64,000 nt of DNA from Caldicoprobacter oshimai DSM 21659 (GCA_000526435.1 JAGB01000001.1:434001-498000); one strand, 5' to 3'. Positions 52,752 to 62,904 are shown, counted from the stretch's first letter. Notes: generated from the letters alone by a model not told the origin. Numbers and translations: made by a program.

Positions 52752-53919
52752 TTACCTGTCCCTCCTTAAAAACTCGGTTAAATCCTTTTTGCTCAACCTT
52801 AAAATGGCCAAAACGGATACCAATACTACCATTATAAGTAAAAATATGGCCATAAACCACCAAACCCACTTTAACTCCGGGGAAACTTTCATGAAATCCT
52901 TTATATCCGGTACGTTATAAAATATTGCCGCAGGCAGTAAAACGATAAAAATAACAAATAAAATTATCCTTAAGTAGAGCATTTGGGGTGTGGCGCCGTA
53001 AATCTGATGCACGGCGTATTCAACAAAGTTGTGGTCTATCAGCATGTAAATGGAGGAAATGAAACCACATATCATAATTATACACTTACAACAAAACATG
53101 CAAAAAGCATTACCCACAAAAAGCTCTCCTGAAAAGTTGCTTTAATGACATCTCTTAAACTGACTTCCCATGGAACCAAGGCAAACTTTTTAGTCCTATT
53201 TGCCATTTGTATCACCTGATCAATCTGCTGTATATCCGGATTTATAAGATGAATGTTGGGTATCAATTCTCTTAAAGACACATATTGGTATAATGTGGTG
53301 GTATTTCTAAAAGACGTTAAAACCAGCACTTTATTATCTAAGCTCCTGTAGTGAGTTTTGTTTAAATAGGTTTCCCCTTTTTTCAGCCTGGCATCAACTG
53401 TGTATGTCTGCTTGTTATACATCCCCAGTTCAATTTGATCCCCTACATCTATAGTTTTTACATCGGCACCTACAAAACATAGGTTTCCTTTGGTTCAGGT
53501 TTGTATTTATCGAATCCAAAAACCTCGTCAAACTTTCCTACAGCAAATACAACGCCATCCACATCGGGGAATCTGTCCGAAAACCCAATAGGCTCGGCAG
53601 ATTCCATTACGGAATATGCGTTATCACCTTTATCAAAAAGATCTTCAAAAAAATAATACATGTCTTTGTCAATGTATATTTCCGACCATATATTCATGTA
53701 ATCCTTAAAGCTCATAATCTCTTGCTGTCTGATCAGGTTGCTGATTTTAATGATGTTTATTGCCTTTATACCTTGGCTGATTATTGGGAATTGTGCTAAA
53801 GCCAACATAAGTAAAAAAAGAAAAACCAGCATTTGAAAGACAAAAATGGCGATTTTCCATTTATTTTTTCTGATATCCTTTAATACAAGTTTAATGAGTA
53901 CAGGCATACCCTTCACCAT
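52752..53919 (-). pseudogene. FtsX-like ABC permease gene with two frameshifts
   Basis: Three adjoining open frames in changing phase together give one permease of about 389 residues. The first (from 53919) holds the N-terminal helix VLKDIRKNKWKIAIFVFQML and ends KETYVL at 53470. A missing T in the TTTT run there restores ETYVFVGADVKTIDVGDQIE and links to the second frame, whose end ESFLWVMLFACFVVS lies at about 53086. A second missing base there links to IIMICGFISSIYMLI and the two last helices. The total length of 1168 bases is two short of a multiple of three, as expected. The partner permease and ATPase are intact. Confidence 0.8.
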
Positions 53920-54959
53920 CCCGGATTTTTATATATTCTTCCTACAAGAAAAGCCAAAGTCCATATCGCATATCCGATTACTATATTTGCAAATACTATG
54001 GGTATAAAGGCTTTAATTGGTACATCAGAAGCAATAATATCAGTAAAGCCCAGGTAATAAACAATTACACATAGTAACGAACTCAAAGCCAAATACCCTA
54101 GTGTCTCTTTTGAATACTTCAAAAAAATCTTGAATTTCGTGGCGCCAAATATTGAGTGTATCTCTACAACCTTTTTTTGGTTCGATAAAATTAAATAATA
54201 AAACAAAAATATATTTATGCACAAGAAAATAGAGCCTATGAGCACTGCCAAATAAGGTAAATAGCTAAATAGCGATGAAATAATTTTGCTAAATTTTACA
54301 TCCCCCATTCCCTTACTTGTAATCTCACAGATATATCCATATTCCTGTAACATTCTCTGTATATCGGAAACCACCTGGTTCAGGATATCCGGCGATTCAG
54401 AGTCAAGGTAATAATCGCCTACTAAGCTGCTATATTCGCTGAAATAATTGTATATGTAATCATGGTCCCGCCTGTATAACGGATGTTTAGAATCATACAC
54501 CCCTTTGATGGTTAACCTTTCAGCGCCAAAAATGTTTTCTATGTAATTTTGGGCTGTCCTCCGAACGGCATAATCGTAATAGTAGGAATTTTCTCTTACG
54601 ACTATATCGCAATTTTTGCCGGCAGCGAACATGACACCTTCTTTTAATAGTTCGGTGCCATAGAAATTTACAGGGTCGTACAACCCCAAACCCGGGGTAT
54701 CTATATGTTCGTATATCATGACAATTTCTTTGTCTTTCACAATTTCATACATTTTATCCTTGATATTTTTGACCCTCTCATGGTCCAATGCAATTTCAGG
54801 ATCTGGCTCATAGATGATCCAAAGATTGACATAGTTATTGCTAAGCCCAAAAGGTGGTGTTAAAATCTGATCAATCCGAAAATATGTAAACAAGGAAGAA
54901 TATATAAATGTTATAGAGAATATAAAGGTTAAAATTATCAATATAACCCTGTTTCTCAT
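53913..54959 (-). CDS. FtsX-like ABC transporter permease
   Basis: The protein has 348 residues: one N-terminal helix (7-28), an extracellular domain of about 210 residues and three C-terminal helices (about 235-335; LPYLAVLIGSIFLCINIFLF, HSIFGATKFKIFLKYSKETL, FIPIVFANIVIGYAIW). The segment IHSIFGATKFKIFL matches the cytoplasmic coupling region of FtsX/MacB permeases. Its stop overlaps the start of the second permease gene. Substrate unknown; possibly an antimicrobial peptide or a lipid-linked ligand. Confidence 0.8.
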   Translation of the reverse strand: MRNRVILIILTFIFSITFIYSSLFTYFRIDQILTPPFGLSNNYVNLWIIYEPDPEIALDHERVKNIKDKMYEIVKDKEIVMIYEHIDTPGLGLYDPVNFYGTELLKEGVMFAAGKNCDIVVRENSYYYDYAVRRTAQNYIENIFGAERLTIKGVYDSKHPLYRRDHDYIYNYFSEYSSLVGDYYLDSESPDILNQVVSDIQRMLQEYGYICEITSKGMGDVKFSKIISSLFSYLPYLAVLIGSIFLCINIFLFYYLILSNQKKVVEIHSIFGATKFKIFLKYSKETLGYLALSSLLCVIVYYLGFTDIIASDVPIKAFIPIVFANIVIGYAIWTLAFLVGRIYKNPGW

Positions 54960-55061
54960 TGCATGTTAAGGCTCCTTTCTTAAAATAAAAAAAGCCCCAT
55001 AAACCAAACTATCTTTGCAAATATTTAAAAACCTCATGACTTCATTAAAAAGGATTTTACT

Positions 55062-55529
55062 TTACATCTCGGGCTGAGTTTGAACAGCTTCAGCAGTGAT
55101 CACCGGTATACCTAAAGGCAGTGGCCCTCCATATGGGCCATATTCAAAGTAATATGTAAATCGGACTGGAGGAGCAAACGGGTCAATTACGTCATAAAAA
55201 GTCAATGTTACACTTTCAAGGCCGAATACAGCCCAACCACTGCCGTGCCAACCAGTGTCCTTTATGTAACCACTGCCACTTGGATGTGGTATATAATATC
55301 TTATATACACTTTGTACAAGCTTCGACCGTTATCATTGTATCTTCCATCCACTTGACCATATCCTACATATTTCAATTGATAATATTCTGTAGATTTAAC
55401 TAAGTTTGGCCCTGATTGATACAAAATTGTTTCTACTTTTAACTGAAAATGTATAATTTTGTTTGTATGTCCATTAATATCATAGTATGACAGAATAGAG
55501 ATGTCAACCAGAATTGATTCTGGGGCCAC
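55062..55529 (-). CDS. Beta-rich protein of unknown function, possibly 5'-truncated
   Basis: The open frame from a GTG at 55529 gives 155 residues rich in Tyr, Gly and Pro (YYIPHPSGSGYIKDTGWHGS, YFEYGPYGGPLPLGIPV), which points to a small beta-sandwich. There is no signal peptide and only a poor AGGGGTG site. The frame is open a little further upstream, through a hairpin region, without an ATG. So the start may be lost. It precedes the FtsX-like transporter by about 100 bases and may be its exported cargo or a surface protein. Family not recognised. Confidence 0.4.
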   Translation of the reverse strand: MAPESILVDISILSYYDINGHTNKIIHFQLKVETILYQSGPNLVKSTEYYQLKYVGYGQVDGRYNDNGRSLYKVYIRYYIPHPSGSGYIKDTGWHGSGWAVFGLESVTLTFYDVIDPFAPPVRFTYYFEYGPYGGPLPLGIPVITAEAVQTQPEM

Positions 55530-55535
55530 GGCGCA

Positions 55536-55555
55536 CCCCTGATTAAAATCAGGGG
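55536..55555. repeat. Small palindrome before the 155-residue ORF
   Basis: CCCCTGATT and AATCAGGGG are separated by two bases, immediately upstream of the ORF at 55062-55529. It may be part of the end of the CapA transcript. Confidence 0.4.
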
Positions 55556-55560
55556 CATTA

Positions 55561-55599
55561 GGGGGCCTGCTTTAAAAACCGAGCAGGCCCCTCTTTTTT
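55561..55599 (+). terminator. GC-rich hairpin with T run in plus orientation
   Basis: GGGGCCTGC and GCAGGCCCC (55562-55570 and 55583-55591) are followed by six T on the plus strand, and by TAATGCCCC on the minus strand. All neighbours run on the minus strand, so its orientation is odd; as a stem after the CapA gene it can still protect or weakly stop minus-strand RNA. Confidence 0.55.
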
Positions 55600-55601
55600 A
55601 A

Positions 55602-56903
55602 TTACTTTTCTATTTCAATTTCTGTATTGTTCAGCAAACTGGTGGTCTCATGCCACACAGCCTGTATACGCTGTTCATCTATCCCTTGTAGCTCTCCAGC
55701 TCCATTTATATATTTCTCTACAGGAAGAATCCTGTACTGGGCTTTACCGTCCTGATGGTATTTGTATACCCAAGTAGGTACATACCCAATCTTACCTATA
55801 GAAACGGTATTACTATCATGGTCTTTCACAATCTCAACATTCATTATAACGCCACTGTCGGTATAGCGTTCCCTCTGATTGGATATAAAATTACCCAGAG
55901 AATATGCAACAAATACTTTTTTCGGCATTCCGCCTTCCACAAGAATATTTTTTATCTCTATTGGTTGAATAACATGGGGGTGGCTTCCAAAGATGATATC
56001 TGCTCCAGCCTCTGCTAACTGATGTGCAAGATCCTTTTGCTCTTCACTGGGCATCCTCTCATACTCGTTTCCCCAGTGCATGCATACAACAATCACCTCA
56101 GCGCCTGCAGCTTTTATACCCTTTATATCCTGTCGTACCTTCTCAAAATCATTGAAATAGTTCACCATATACTTTAGCTTTTCTGCAGGAATAAGTGCTT
56201 CCATTCCATTGGTACCATAGGTATAAGCCAAAATCCCCACCTTTATCTCGTTCTTTTCTACAATCAGGAATCTTTCGCTTTCTTCAAAGCTGCGTGCAGT
56301 TCCGGTGTACATAATCCCGTACTCATCCATTTTGTTCAGTGTATTCACCACACCAAACTCCAACCAGTCGAGGCAATGATTATTAGCCGTAGTCAGCACA
56401 TCAAATCCTGCAAACCGTAAGGCTTCCAACAGCTCATGGGGTGCGCTAAAACGGGGATAACCGCTGTAGCCCTTCTCCGGCGTGCCTATGGTAGTCTCTA
56501 AGTTTGCAAGAGCAATATCGGCATTTTCAATATACGGCTTTATCTCTTGAAAAACATCTTTGAAGTCATAACCACCGCCCGGCTTCTCAGCAGCCCTTAT
56601 CTGAGGCATATGCATCATGATATCCCCCACCGCGCTTATGACCACCGTCGTTTTTTTATCCAAAGGTCTTGGCAGTTGTTCGGGAATTGCATCATTCCTT
56701 CTCTCTTCAGGCTGTTGAACATCATCGAACCTTTCAGGCTCTTCTACCTCAAGCTGATTCTGCTCCATGTGACCCTGCTCGATAGGACTTTGAGGGAGCT
56801 TATCAAGACCGTTCCCGGAAATAAAGCTGCAGCCGCTTAAAGAAACCGCAAATGCCAATAACACTAAAATAATCTTCCCTTTAGACCTGTTGTACGACTG
56901 CAT
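55602..56903 (-). CDS. CapA-family lipoprotein, metallophosphatase fold
   Basis: The precursor has 433 residues with GGAGGAG before the ATG. A lipoprotein signal ends VSLSGC (Cys25), followed by an acidic, Gln/Pro-rich linker to about residue 85. The CapA domain has VVISAVGDIMMHMPQI, NLETTIG, DVLTTANNHCLDWLE, VVCMHWGNEYERMP and DIIFGSHPHVIQPIEI, the metal-binding His/Asp/Asn motifs of the family. In Bacillus CapA takes part in poly-gamma-glutamate capsule; here no capB/C genes accompany it, so a general surface hydrolase role is equally likely. Confidence 0.92.
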   Translation of the reverse strand: MQSYNRSKGKIILVLLAFAVSLSGCSFISGNGLDKLPQSPIEQGHMEQNQLEVEEPERFDDVQQPEERRNDAIPEQLPRPLDKKTTVVISAVGDIMMHMPQIRAAEKPGGGYDFKDVFQEIKPYIENADIALANLETTIGTPEKGYSGYPRFSAPHELLEALRFAGFDVLTTANNHCLDWLEFGVVNTLNKMDEYGIMYTGTARSFEESERFLIVEKNEIKVGILAYTYGTNGMEALIPAEKLKYMVNYFNDFEKVRQDIKGIKAAGAEVIVVCMHWGNEYERMPSEEQKDLAHQLAEAGADIIFGSHPHVIQPIEIKNILVEGGMPKKVFVAYSLGNFISNQRERYTDSGVIMNVEIVKDHDSNTVSIGKIGYVPTWVYKYHQDGKAQYRILPVEKYINGAGELQGIDEQRIQAVWHETTSLLNNTEIEIEK

Positions 56904-56924
56904 AAGATTTTCTCCTCCAAAGTA

Positions 56925-58583
56925 TCACACCTTAAAGCAGCTTCCACCTATGAATTCCCTGAGGATCGAAGTACGTGGTACCTCGCTGTCATCCAGTTCA
57001 AGAAAGTACTTTATAAACTTTTTGAGGCGGTTAACCTCTGGATAATACGGATGTTCAGGTGGTATTTCTTCAAGCAGCGGCACGATAAATGGTTTCAAAA
57101 CGGCCAGCTCGTAAGTCAAAGCCGAGTTGAACATAACGTCAGCCTGCTCCTGATAAGGAAATATATACTTTTCTTCTCCACGACGTACCCCCGGCCACAT
57201 CTTCAGAGTATCCTCAACTGATGCTCCGCGGAACTGATAGTCACGCACAATCCTGCGGATAAGCCGGCTATCGGTGGTGGGGATGCGGTTGTGGTCATCT
57301 ATGTTGAGCTGGGTGAGCGCGCTGATATATATCTTGTACTTATTCCTCTTGGGTACCATGGCGGTCAGCTCTTCGTTAAGGCCATGGATTCCCTCCACAA
57401 TGAGCGGCTGGTTATCGTCAATTCTTATTTTATGCCCTCGATATTCGCGCCTTCCCTTTTCGAAATTAAAATACGGTATCTCGACCTCCTGACCTTGGAT
57501 TATCCTGGTCAAATGCTCATTAAACAATTCTATATCGATGGCTTTGATCGACTCCACATCCCTCTCACCGTTCTCGTCTAATGGAATATATTCCCGTTCC
57601 AAAAAATAATTGTCTATGGAGATTGGAATTGGGTTCATACCATTGACCATCAGCTGTATGCGCAGCCTCTGTGCAAATGTGGTCTTGCCCGAGGAAGACG
57701 GCCCTGCAATGAGGATAAGATGTATCCTATCCTTCTGCGCGGCTATTTCGTCTGCAATCTGTGCGATCTGCTTCTCATGTAAAGCCTCACATACCCTTAT
57801 AAGCTCGCCGGCCTTCCCACGCTTGATTATGTCGTTTAAATCGGCTACATTTTCTATGCCGATCTGCACACCCCACTTCTCTGCCTCCCTGAAAACCTTT
57901 GACAACCTGGGACTATCTATGAATTCGGGCAGTTCATGCGGATTTTCCTTCCTGGGATATCGAATGATCACCCCCGGAAGGTAAAATTTCAATTCAAACT
58001 TGGTGAGATACCCTGTCCGTGGAACCATATAGCCGAACAGGTAGTCTACCATCCATCCACAACGATAGAGATGTACCGTTTTCTCAGGCCGGTATTCCAG
58101 AATTTTTAGCTTATCTTTAAATCCCATCTCTTCAAATATGCGCTTTGCCTCATCTATTGTGGTCTCAAACCTTTCAAAAGGCTCATTGAGCGCAACGATT
58201 TCCCTCATTCGTTTCTCTATCCTGTGCACTTGCCTAGGCGACAGGGTAAAGTCGCCGTGCACCTCACAGTAAATGCCTTTATTCAAAGAATGCTCTACTA
58301 CAACCCTGCTATCCGGGAATATCTCTTTACAGGCTCGGATAAACACAAATATCAAGCTGTGCAGATAAATCCTTTCACCATCATCGGTGGAAAGGTCAAC
58401 AAAGTCCACCTCACAATCCTCTTCCAGAGCTTCTGTCAGTTCCCTGAGCCTGTTGTTAACTTTAGCTGCAACGATCTGCGCAGCATATCTTTCAGCAAAG
58501 TGCTGGCTTACTTCCTCCAAAGTTATACCCTTTGGAAATATCCTAACTTCGCCCTTTACCTTCACAGCTATTGTATTGGACAC
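56925..58583 (-). CDS. Nucleoside (uridine) kinase with N-terminal TGS and threonyl-tRNA-synthetase-like domains
   Basis: The protein has 552 residues. GTG at 58583 is the start, seven bases after GAGGAGG. Residues 1-60 are a TGS-like domain (IAVKVKGEVRIFPKGITLEE), residues of about 65-210 resemble the editing-like second domain of ThrRS (SLNKGIYCEVHGDFTLSPRQ), and the rest is a uridine/phosphoribulokinase-type P-loop kinase with Walker A AGPSSSGKTTFAQRL (about 293-307), ISIDNYFLERE and PLIVEGIHGL. This fusion is common in Clostridia and Thermotoga. It phosphorylates uridine/cytidine or a similar nucleoside. Confidence 0.92.
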   Translation of the reverse strand: MSNTIAVKVKGEVRIFPKGITLEEVSQHFAERYAAQIVAAKVNNRLRELTEALEEDCEVDFVDLSTDDGERIYLHSLIFVFIRACKEIFPDSRVVVEHSLNKGIYCEVHGDFTLSPRQVHRIEKRMREIVALNEPFERFETTIDEAKRIFEEMGFKDKLKILEYRPEKTVHLYRCGWMVDYLFGYMVPRTGYLTKFELKFYLPGVIIRYPRKENPHELPEFIDSPRLSKVFREAEKWGVQIGIENVADLNDIIKRGKAGELIRVCEALHEKQIAQIADEIAAQKDRIHLILIAGPSSSGKTTFAQRLRIQLMVNGMNPIPISIDNYFLEREYIPLDENGERDVESIKAIDIELFNEHLTRIIQGQEVEIPYFNFEKGRREYRGHKIRIDDNQPLIVEGIHGLNEELTAMVPKRNKYKIYISALTQLNIDDHNRIPTTDSRLIRRIVRDYQFRGASVEDTLKMWPGVRRGEEKYIFPYQEQADVMFNSALTYELAVLKPFIVPLLEEIPPEHPYYPEVNRLKKFIKYFLELDDSEVPRTSILREFIGGSCFKV

Positions 58584-58628
58584 ATTTGATCCTCCTCTAG
58601 TTCATACAAGATTTAACCACTAATCATA

Positions 58629-60098
58629 TTATTCCTCAGCTTTAGGTCTGTAATAGATAATACCCTGAATGGGACGATAATAATCGTTGGAAATTACCTC
58701 GGTCCAAACTTTTTTGCCATTTTCATAATAGGTTTTATAGCTCGTAACCTTATAACCTTTCCTTGATTTTACGTATTCAAACTGTCCACCCGGTTCTTTT
58801 ACATACTTCCCTTCTTTATCTAAAATCCGCTTTGGTTCAGGCGCTGGCACAACCGCTGTGACGACAGAAGTACACTTTATTTCACCATTGTTAGAGAATG
58901 GCTCACCGTAAATTTCTACGTAGACGTTGTCGCCACTTGAGAAGGTCCGGATGAAAACAGGAGTCTTTCTATTGTTTCTGAATTTCAAATCTGCGCCCCC
59001 ATAGGATACCGTGGCATCCAAGCCTGCGGGAAGGTACGCTACAGGAAACGAATGATGATACCGCTCAACAATTTCCAAATTTGCCCTGAGTACTGCATTA
59101 TAAAGAGTGCTGGACGCTTGACATACTCCTCCTCCGTAATCGTCCTGCATGCTCTTATCCGGCATAATGACCGGCGCTGGTTTGAAGCCCGCCTTGGCTG
59201 TCCTGGGCCCTACAACTTTGTTAAACGAAAATACTTCTCCCGGGTCCAGCCTGTATCCATTTACCTTGCTCAAGGCTAAACGCACATTATGCTTGCGATC
59301 AGCGCTGCTACCCTCCAGACTTGTTGAAAACTGAACAATGCGATGGGTGAGTTTTTGCAAATCAGCCTTTGTAACTTGAGGTGCAACTTCGGTAGGTACA
59401 AGCACTATTTCGCCATATTCTCCTTTTTCCATCCTTTGTTTTATTGTATTGAAGACTTCATCGGTGTCCAAGAATAGCCCAGGTTTTTCTTCAGTGATTT
59501 CAAACTTGTCCTTTCTATCGGGATAAAACCTTATTTCAGCATTCACGGGGTCATAGTTGATTTCCTGAGCAATCGCCTTTAAGTCATCTTTAATTTCGTC
59601 CAAATTATAAAAAAGCGAGGTCTGTAACCTGAGGCCGTTGGCCTCTATTTCTTTTACCCTGTTGTAGCGTTCCTCTAGTTTCCCCTTTCTGCCAGCCTCA
59701 TAGGCCTCAACAATCCTTATATCCCAATCAGTATAAGCGTTTATATCCTTATAGGTGAAAGTCCAGCGCTTATCACCATATACCAGATCAAACCGGATCT
59801 TCTCAAGCTTTTCTTTAGCTTTTTCTTGAAGAAGAGCCTTTGCGTCTTGAAACGTCAATCCACCCAAATGAACATCATCCACCCATATGCCCTGGTAAAA
59901 AGTAGGAACGTCGACAACTTCCTTCATGTGTTGAATCCATCTTTTGCGTTCTATCGCCCTTTTAACCTCAAATCCAGCAAAGCATAAAACAGCCAATGCA
60001 AAAAGAGAAACCAGCACAATGGCGATAATGCGCCGCGTATTTGTCTGTTGAGGACCAACCTGAGCGGTCTCTACAGCATTTACATTTGTCTCTTCCAT
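58629..60098 (-). CDS. VanW-family membrane-anchored protein with peptidoglycan-binding-like domains
   Basis: The protein has 489 residues with GGGGGAG before the ATG. An N-terminal cytoplasmic tail and one membrane helix (24-46, IIAIVLVSLFALAVLCFAGF) put the rest outside the cell. Domains: a PG_binding_4-like repeat region (about 75-260), the VanW domain (about 265-400; DRKHNVRLALSKVNGYRLDP, FSFNKVVGPRTAKAGFKPAP, YGGGVCQASSTLYNAVL with the family Cys) and a C-terminal extension. Found widely in spore formers; probably acts on or binds cell wall. Confidence 0.9.
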   Translation of the reverse strand: MEETNVNAVETAQVGPQQTNTRRIIAIVLVSLFALAVLCFAGFEVKRAIERKRWIQHMKEVVDVPTFYQGIWVDDVHLGGLTFQDAKALLQEKAKEKLEKIRFDLVYGDKRWTFTYKDINAYTDWDIRIVEAYEAGRKGKLEERYNRVKEIEANGLRLQTSLFYNLDEIKDDLKAIAQEINYDPVNAEIRFYPDRKDKFEITEEKPGLFLDTDEVFNTIKQRMEKGEYGEIVLVPTEVAPQVTKADLQKLTHRIVQFSTSLEGSSADRKHNVRLALSKVNGYRLDPGEVFSFNKVVGPRTAKAGFKPAPVIMPDKSMQDDYGGGVCQASSTLYNAVLRANLEIVERYHHSFPVAYLPAGLDATVSYGGADLKFRNNRKTPVFIRTFSSGDNVYVEIYGEPFSNNGEIKCTSVVTAVVPAPEPKRILDKEGKYVKEPGGQFEYVKSRKGYKVTSYKTYYENGKKVWTEVISNDYYRPIQGIIYYRPKAEE

Positions 60099-60241
60099 AT
60101 AGACTCCCCCGTAATACCCATCAATTTTATAAGCGAATTAAAAAACAGCTATATTCACTATACCACATAACATATAAAAAAACAGAACAAGACTGTTAAA
60201 AAAAGTTAACAAAAGTATTACGGGCAAACGCTTATTACATA

Positions 60242-62659
60242 TCAACTCTCGCTTTCTCTTTCTTCTTTGCCGAAATTAATCATGGTCAGTGCGTATTGAC
60301 GCAGCTTATTGTATACTTTCTCATGCAGCGTGCCCTTTTCAAAAAATCCATTTTCTAGCTTCTTACCCGCAGGGATTCCCATCAATATTTCAACGCCTTC
60401 ATCTATGGTCTTAATGGGATATATATGGAATTTCCCTTCCTTCACTGCTTCAATAACTTCATCCTTCAGCACCAAATTCTTTATGTTCTGATACGGGATT
60501 ATAACTCCCTGTTCTCCCGTCAGACCGCGAGCCTTGCAGAGCTCAAAAAATCCCTCTATTTTATAGGTTACACCTCCTACAGGCTGTATCTCTCCCTTTT
60601 GGTTGACAGATCCCGTAACGGCTATTCCCTGCTTTATCGGCACTTCGGCCAAGCTTGACAGTATGGCATAAAGCTCGGCACTGGATGCGCTATCGCCCTC
60701 TATACCGCTGTAAAGCTGCTCGAACGTTATATTGGCAGTAAGGGCCAGTGGAATCTCCTGGGCATACTGCTCCCCTATATAGGCGCTCAAAATCATGACC
60801 CCTTTGCTGTGGATGCGGCCACTCATATCCACTTCCCTTTCAATGTTGACAATTCCGCTGCGACCCATAAACGTGGTTGCCGTTATCTTGGTCGGCTTGC
60901 CAAACACATAATCACCCAGATGGATAACCGCCAAGCCGTTTATCTGCCCTATAGCTTCGCCTTCGGTTTCTACCATAATAACGTCATTCTTCAACAGCTC
61001 CATGAGTTTCTCGTCGTATTTGCTGGACCTGTACTCCTTTTCTTCAATCGCCTTTTTGACCTCTTGGGATGTAACTAGGTTTTTGCCAGCAACTTCTGCC
61101 CAGGTATTGGCTTCAACGATTATCTCCACTATATCATTGAAGCGAGTAGTAAACTTATCCTGATGCTCCACCAGCCTCGAAGCATAATCAGCCACCCTCA
61201 GCACAGCATCTCTGCTGAAATGCCTAAGGTTTTCTCTACGGCAATAGCCGCTTATAAATTTAGCCAAACCCAGCAGATTTTCTTCATTGGCCTCCATTTC
61301 ATCGTCAAAATCCACTTTAACCTTAAATAGCTTGGCAAAATCCTCATCCAGCTGATGAAGGAGCTGGAACAACAAGTCACTGCCCACTAGCACGACCTTT
61401 ATATCAACCGGAATAGGTTCGGGCTTCAAACCCGACATGCTTATAAGGCCCCATTGGTCTCTCAAGCTTTCAACGGTAATCGATTTGGTTTTGAGAACCT
61501 TCTTCAATCCCTCCCACATGAAGGGGACGCTCAAGACGTCTTTTGCCTGAAGTATAAGGTAACCACCATTGGCGAGGTGTATAGCGCCGGGCTTGATCAT
61601 CGTAAAATCGGTCACCATGGTGCCCAACTTGTTCTCGTATTCCAGGCTACCAAAGAGCGTGCTATACGTAGGGTTATACTCGATGACGACAGGAGCACCT
61701 TCCCTATCGCTGTTGTCCACCAAAAGATTTACCTTGTACTTATGCTGCGCACTTTCGGCAGTCCGCCTTAATGCATGGATGATGGGATTGTCATCCTCTG
61801 ACGAATCGCTTTCCTTGAAATTGCTGATGCTCTGCAGCACGTCCTTCATCAGGTCATCTAGGTATTTTAAGATTTTAGGGTATGCAGCATATTTTTTCTT
61901 CATGTCTTCGATGTGAATACCTACAGCAAACGTCCCTATGCGATTTTCGAGTTCCTTCACCTTATTTTTAGCCTCTTTTTCCAGTTCTTTTATTTTCCTT
62001 ATTACCTCAACAGCCTGCAGCTGAATCTGGGTCAACCTTTCATTTATGCTCTTTTTTGTCTCCTCATCCAGCTTGTTGTATTCCTCTTCACCCAGCGGTT
62101 GGCCATCTACTATAGGAGTAAAGTATATGCCGGCACTGGAGGTATTTACTTGAAAGCCTTGCTGTTTGGCATACTCGTTGAATTGATTAAACAGCTCATT
62201 TCTCTTCTCCTGCATCTCTTTATATATGAGCGCCTTTTCGTTTTCATACTCATCGCCGCCAAACGCCTTGGAGATTTCAGCTTTTAAATCTTCTATGAGC
62301 TCTTCCATATCATGTAAAAACTCTTTCCCCTTACCACTGGGGAGCCTGATGGCAACAGGCTGGCTGGGATTTTCGAAATTGTACACATAGCACCAATCAT
62401 CGGGCACGGGCTGTTGCTTGGCGATTTGGGTTATATACTCTTTCGCATAAGTTGTCTTACCGGTGCCACTTATACCGGTTAAAAATATGTTGTACCCCGG
62501 TGCCTTTGTCCGAACACCAAACTCCATAGCCCTTACAGCCCGTTCCTGTCCTATTATCCCTTGCAGCGGCTCCAGCTCTTCAGTGGTTTCAAAGGGTAAG
62601 CATGAAGAAGGCCATTGCTTTTTCAGTTGTTTGGGTTCTAGCTCTTTCGGCTTACTCAT
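60242..62659 (-). CDS. Lon-like ATP-dependent protease (peptidase S16, LonB/LonC type)
   Basis: The protein has 805 residues. Walker A is LTGISGTGKTTYAKEY (about 59-74), coiled-coil insert at about 175-260 (LTQIQLQAVEVIRKIKELEK), Walker B-like AIHLANGGYLILQAKD, and a C-terminal S16 protease domain with the Ser of EGDSASSAELYA and the Lys of GGVTYKIEGFFEL as the Ser-Lys dyad. It lacks the N-terminal substrate domain of classical Lon, as in the LonB-like group of Firmicutes. It degrades unfolded or specific proteins in the cytoplasm. Monocistronic. Confidence 0.93.
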   Translation of the reverse strand: MSKPKELEPKQLKKQWPSSCLPFETTEELEPLQGIIGQERAVRAMEFGVRTKAPGYNIFLTGISGTGKTTYAKEYITQIAKQQPVPDDWCYVYNFENPSQPVAIRLPSGKGKEFLHDMEELIEDLKAEISKAFGGDEYENEKALIYKEMQEKRNELFNQFNEYAKQQGFQVNTSSAGIYFTPIVDGQPLGEEEYNKLDEETKKSINERLTQIQLQAVEVIRKIKELEKEAKNKVKELENRIGTFAVGIHIEDMKKKYAAYPKILKYLDDLMKDVLQSISNFKESDSSEDDNPIIHALRRTAESAQHKYKVNLLVDNSDREGAPVVIEYNPTYSTLFGSLEYENKLGTMVTDFTMIKPGAIHLANGGYLILQAKDVLSVPFMWEGLKKVLKTKSITVESLRDQWGLISMSGLKPEPIPVDIKVVLVGSDLLFQLLHQLDEDFAKLFKVKVDFDDEMEANEENLLGLAKFISGYCRRENLRHFSRDAVLRVADYASRLVEHQDKFTTRFNDIVEIIVEANTWAEVAGKNLVTSQEVKKAIEEKEYRSSKYDEKLMELLKNDVIMVETEGEAIGQINGLAVIHLGDYVFGKPTKITATTFMGRSGIVNIEREVDMSGRIHSKGVMILSAYIGEQYAQEIPLALTANITFEQLYSGIEGDSASSAELYAILSSLAEVPIKQGIAVTGSVNQKGEIQPVGGVTYKIEGFFELCKARGLTGEQGVIIPYQNIKNLVLKDEVIEAVKEGKFHIYPIKTIDEGVEILMGIPAGKKLENGFFEKGTLHEKVYNKLRQYALTMINFGKEERESES

Positions 62660-62904
62660 AATACCCTCCTTAAATGCTACTTATATTTCTATTAAACAGT
62701 ATATTCGATAATTAAACAATAGGAGATCGATAATAGTTTTAACTTCTATATACCATAATTATGTAAATATGTGAAAGAGCATTTTCCCTCACAAGAGTAG
62801 GCTAATCGCCATTGAAACCCATCAAGCTGTCCGTATATGTGGAAAAACTCCCAAATAATGCATAATAATATAATATCCATTTTGCTTAAAGGAGGCAATA
62901 ACAA

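Noticed and set aside
55561-55599. Evidence for a plus-strand gene ending here
   Set aside because: The T run suggests a plus-strand terminator, but no plus-strand gene with a plausible start or protein family lies upstream.
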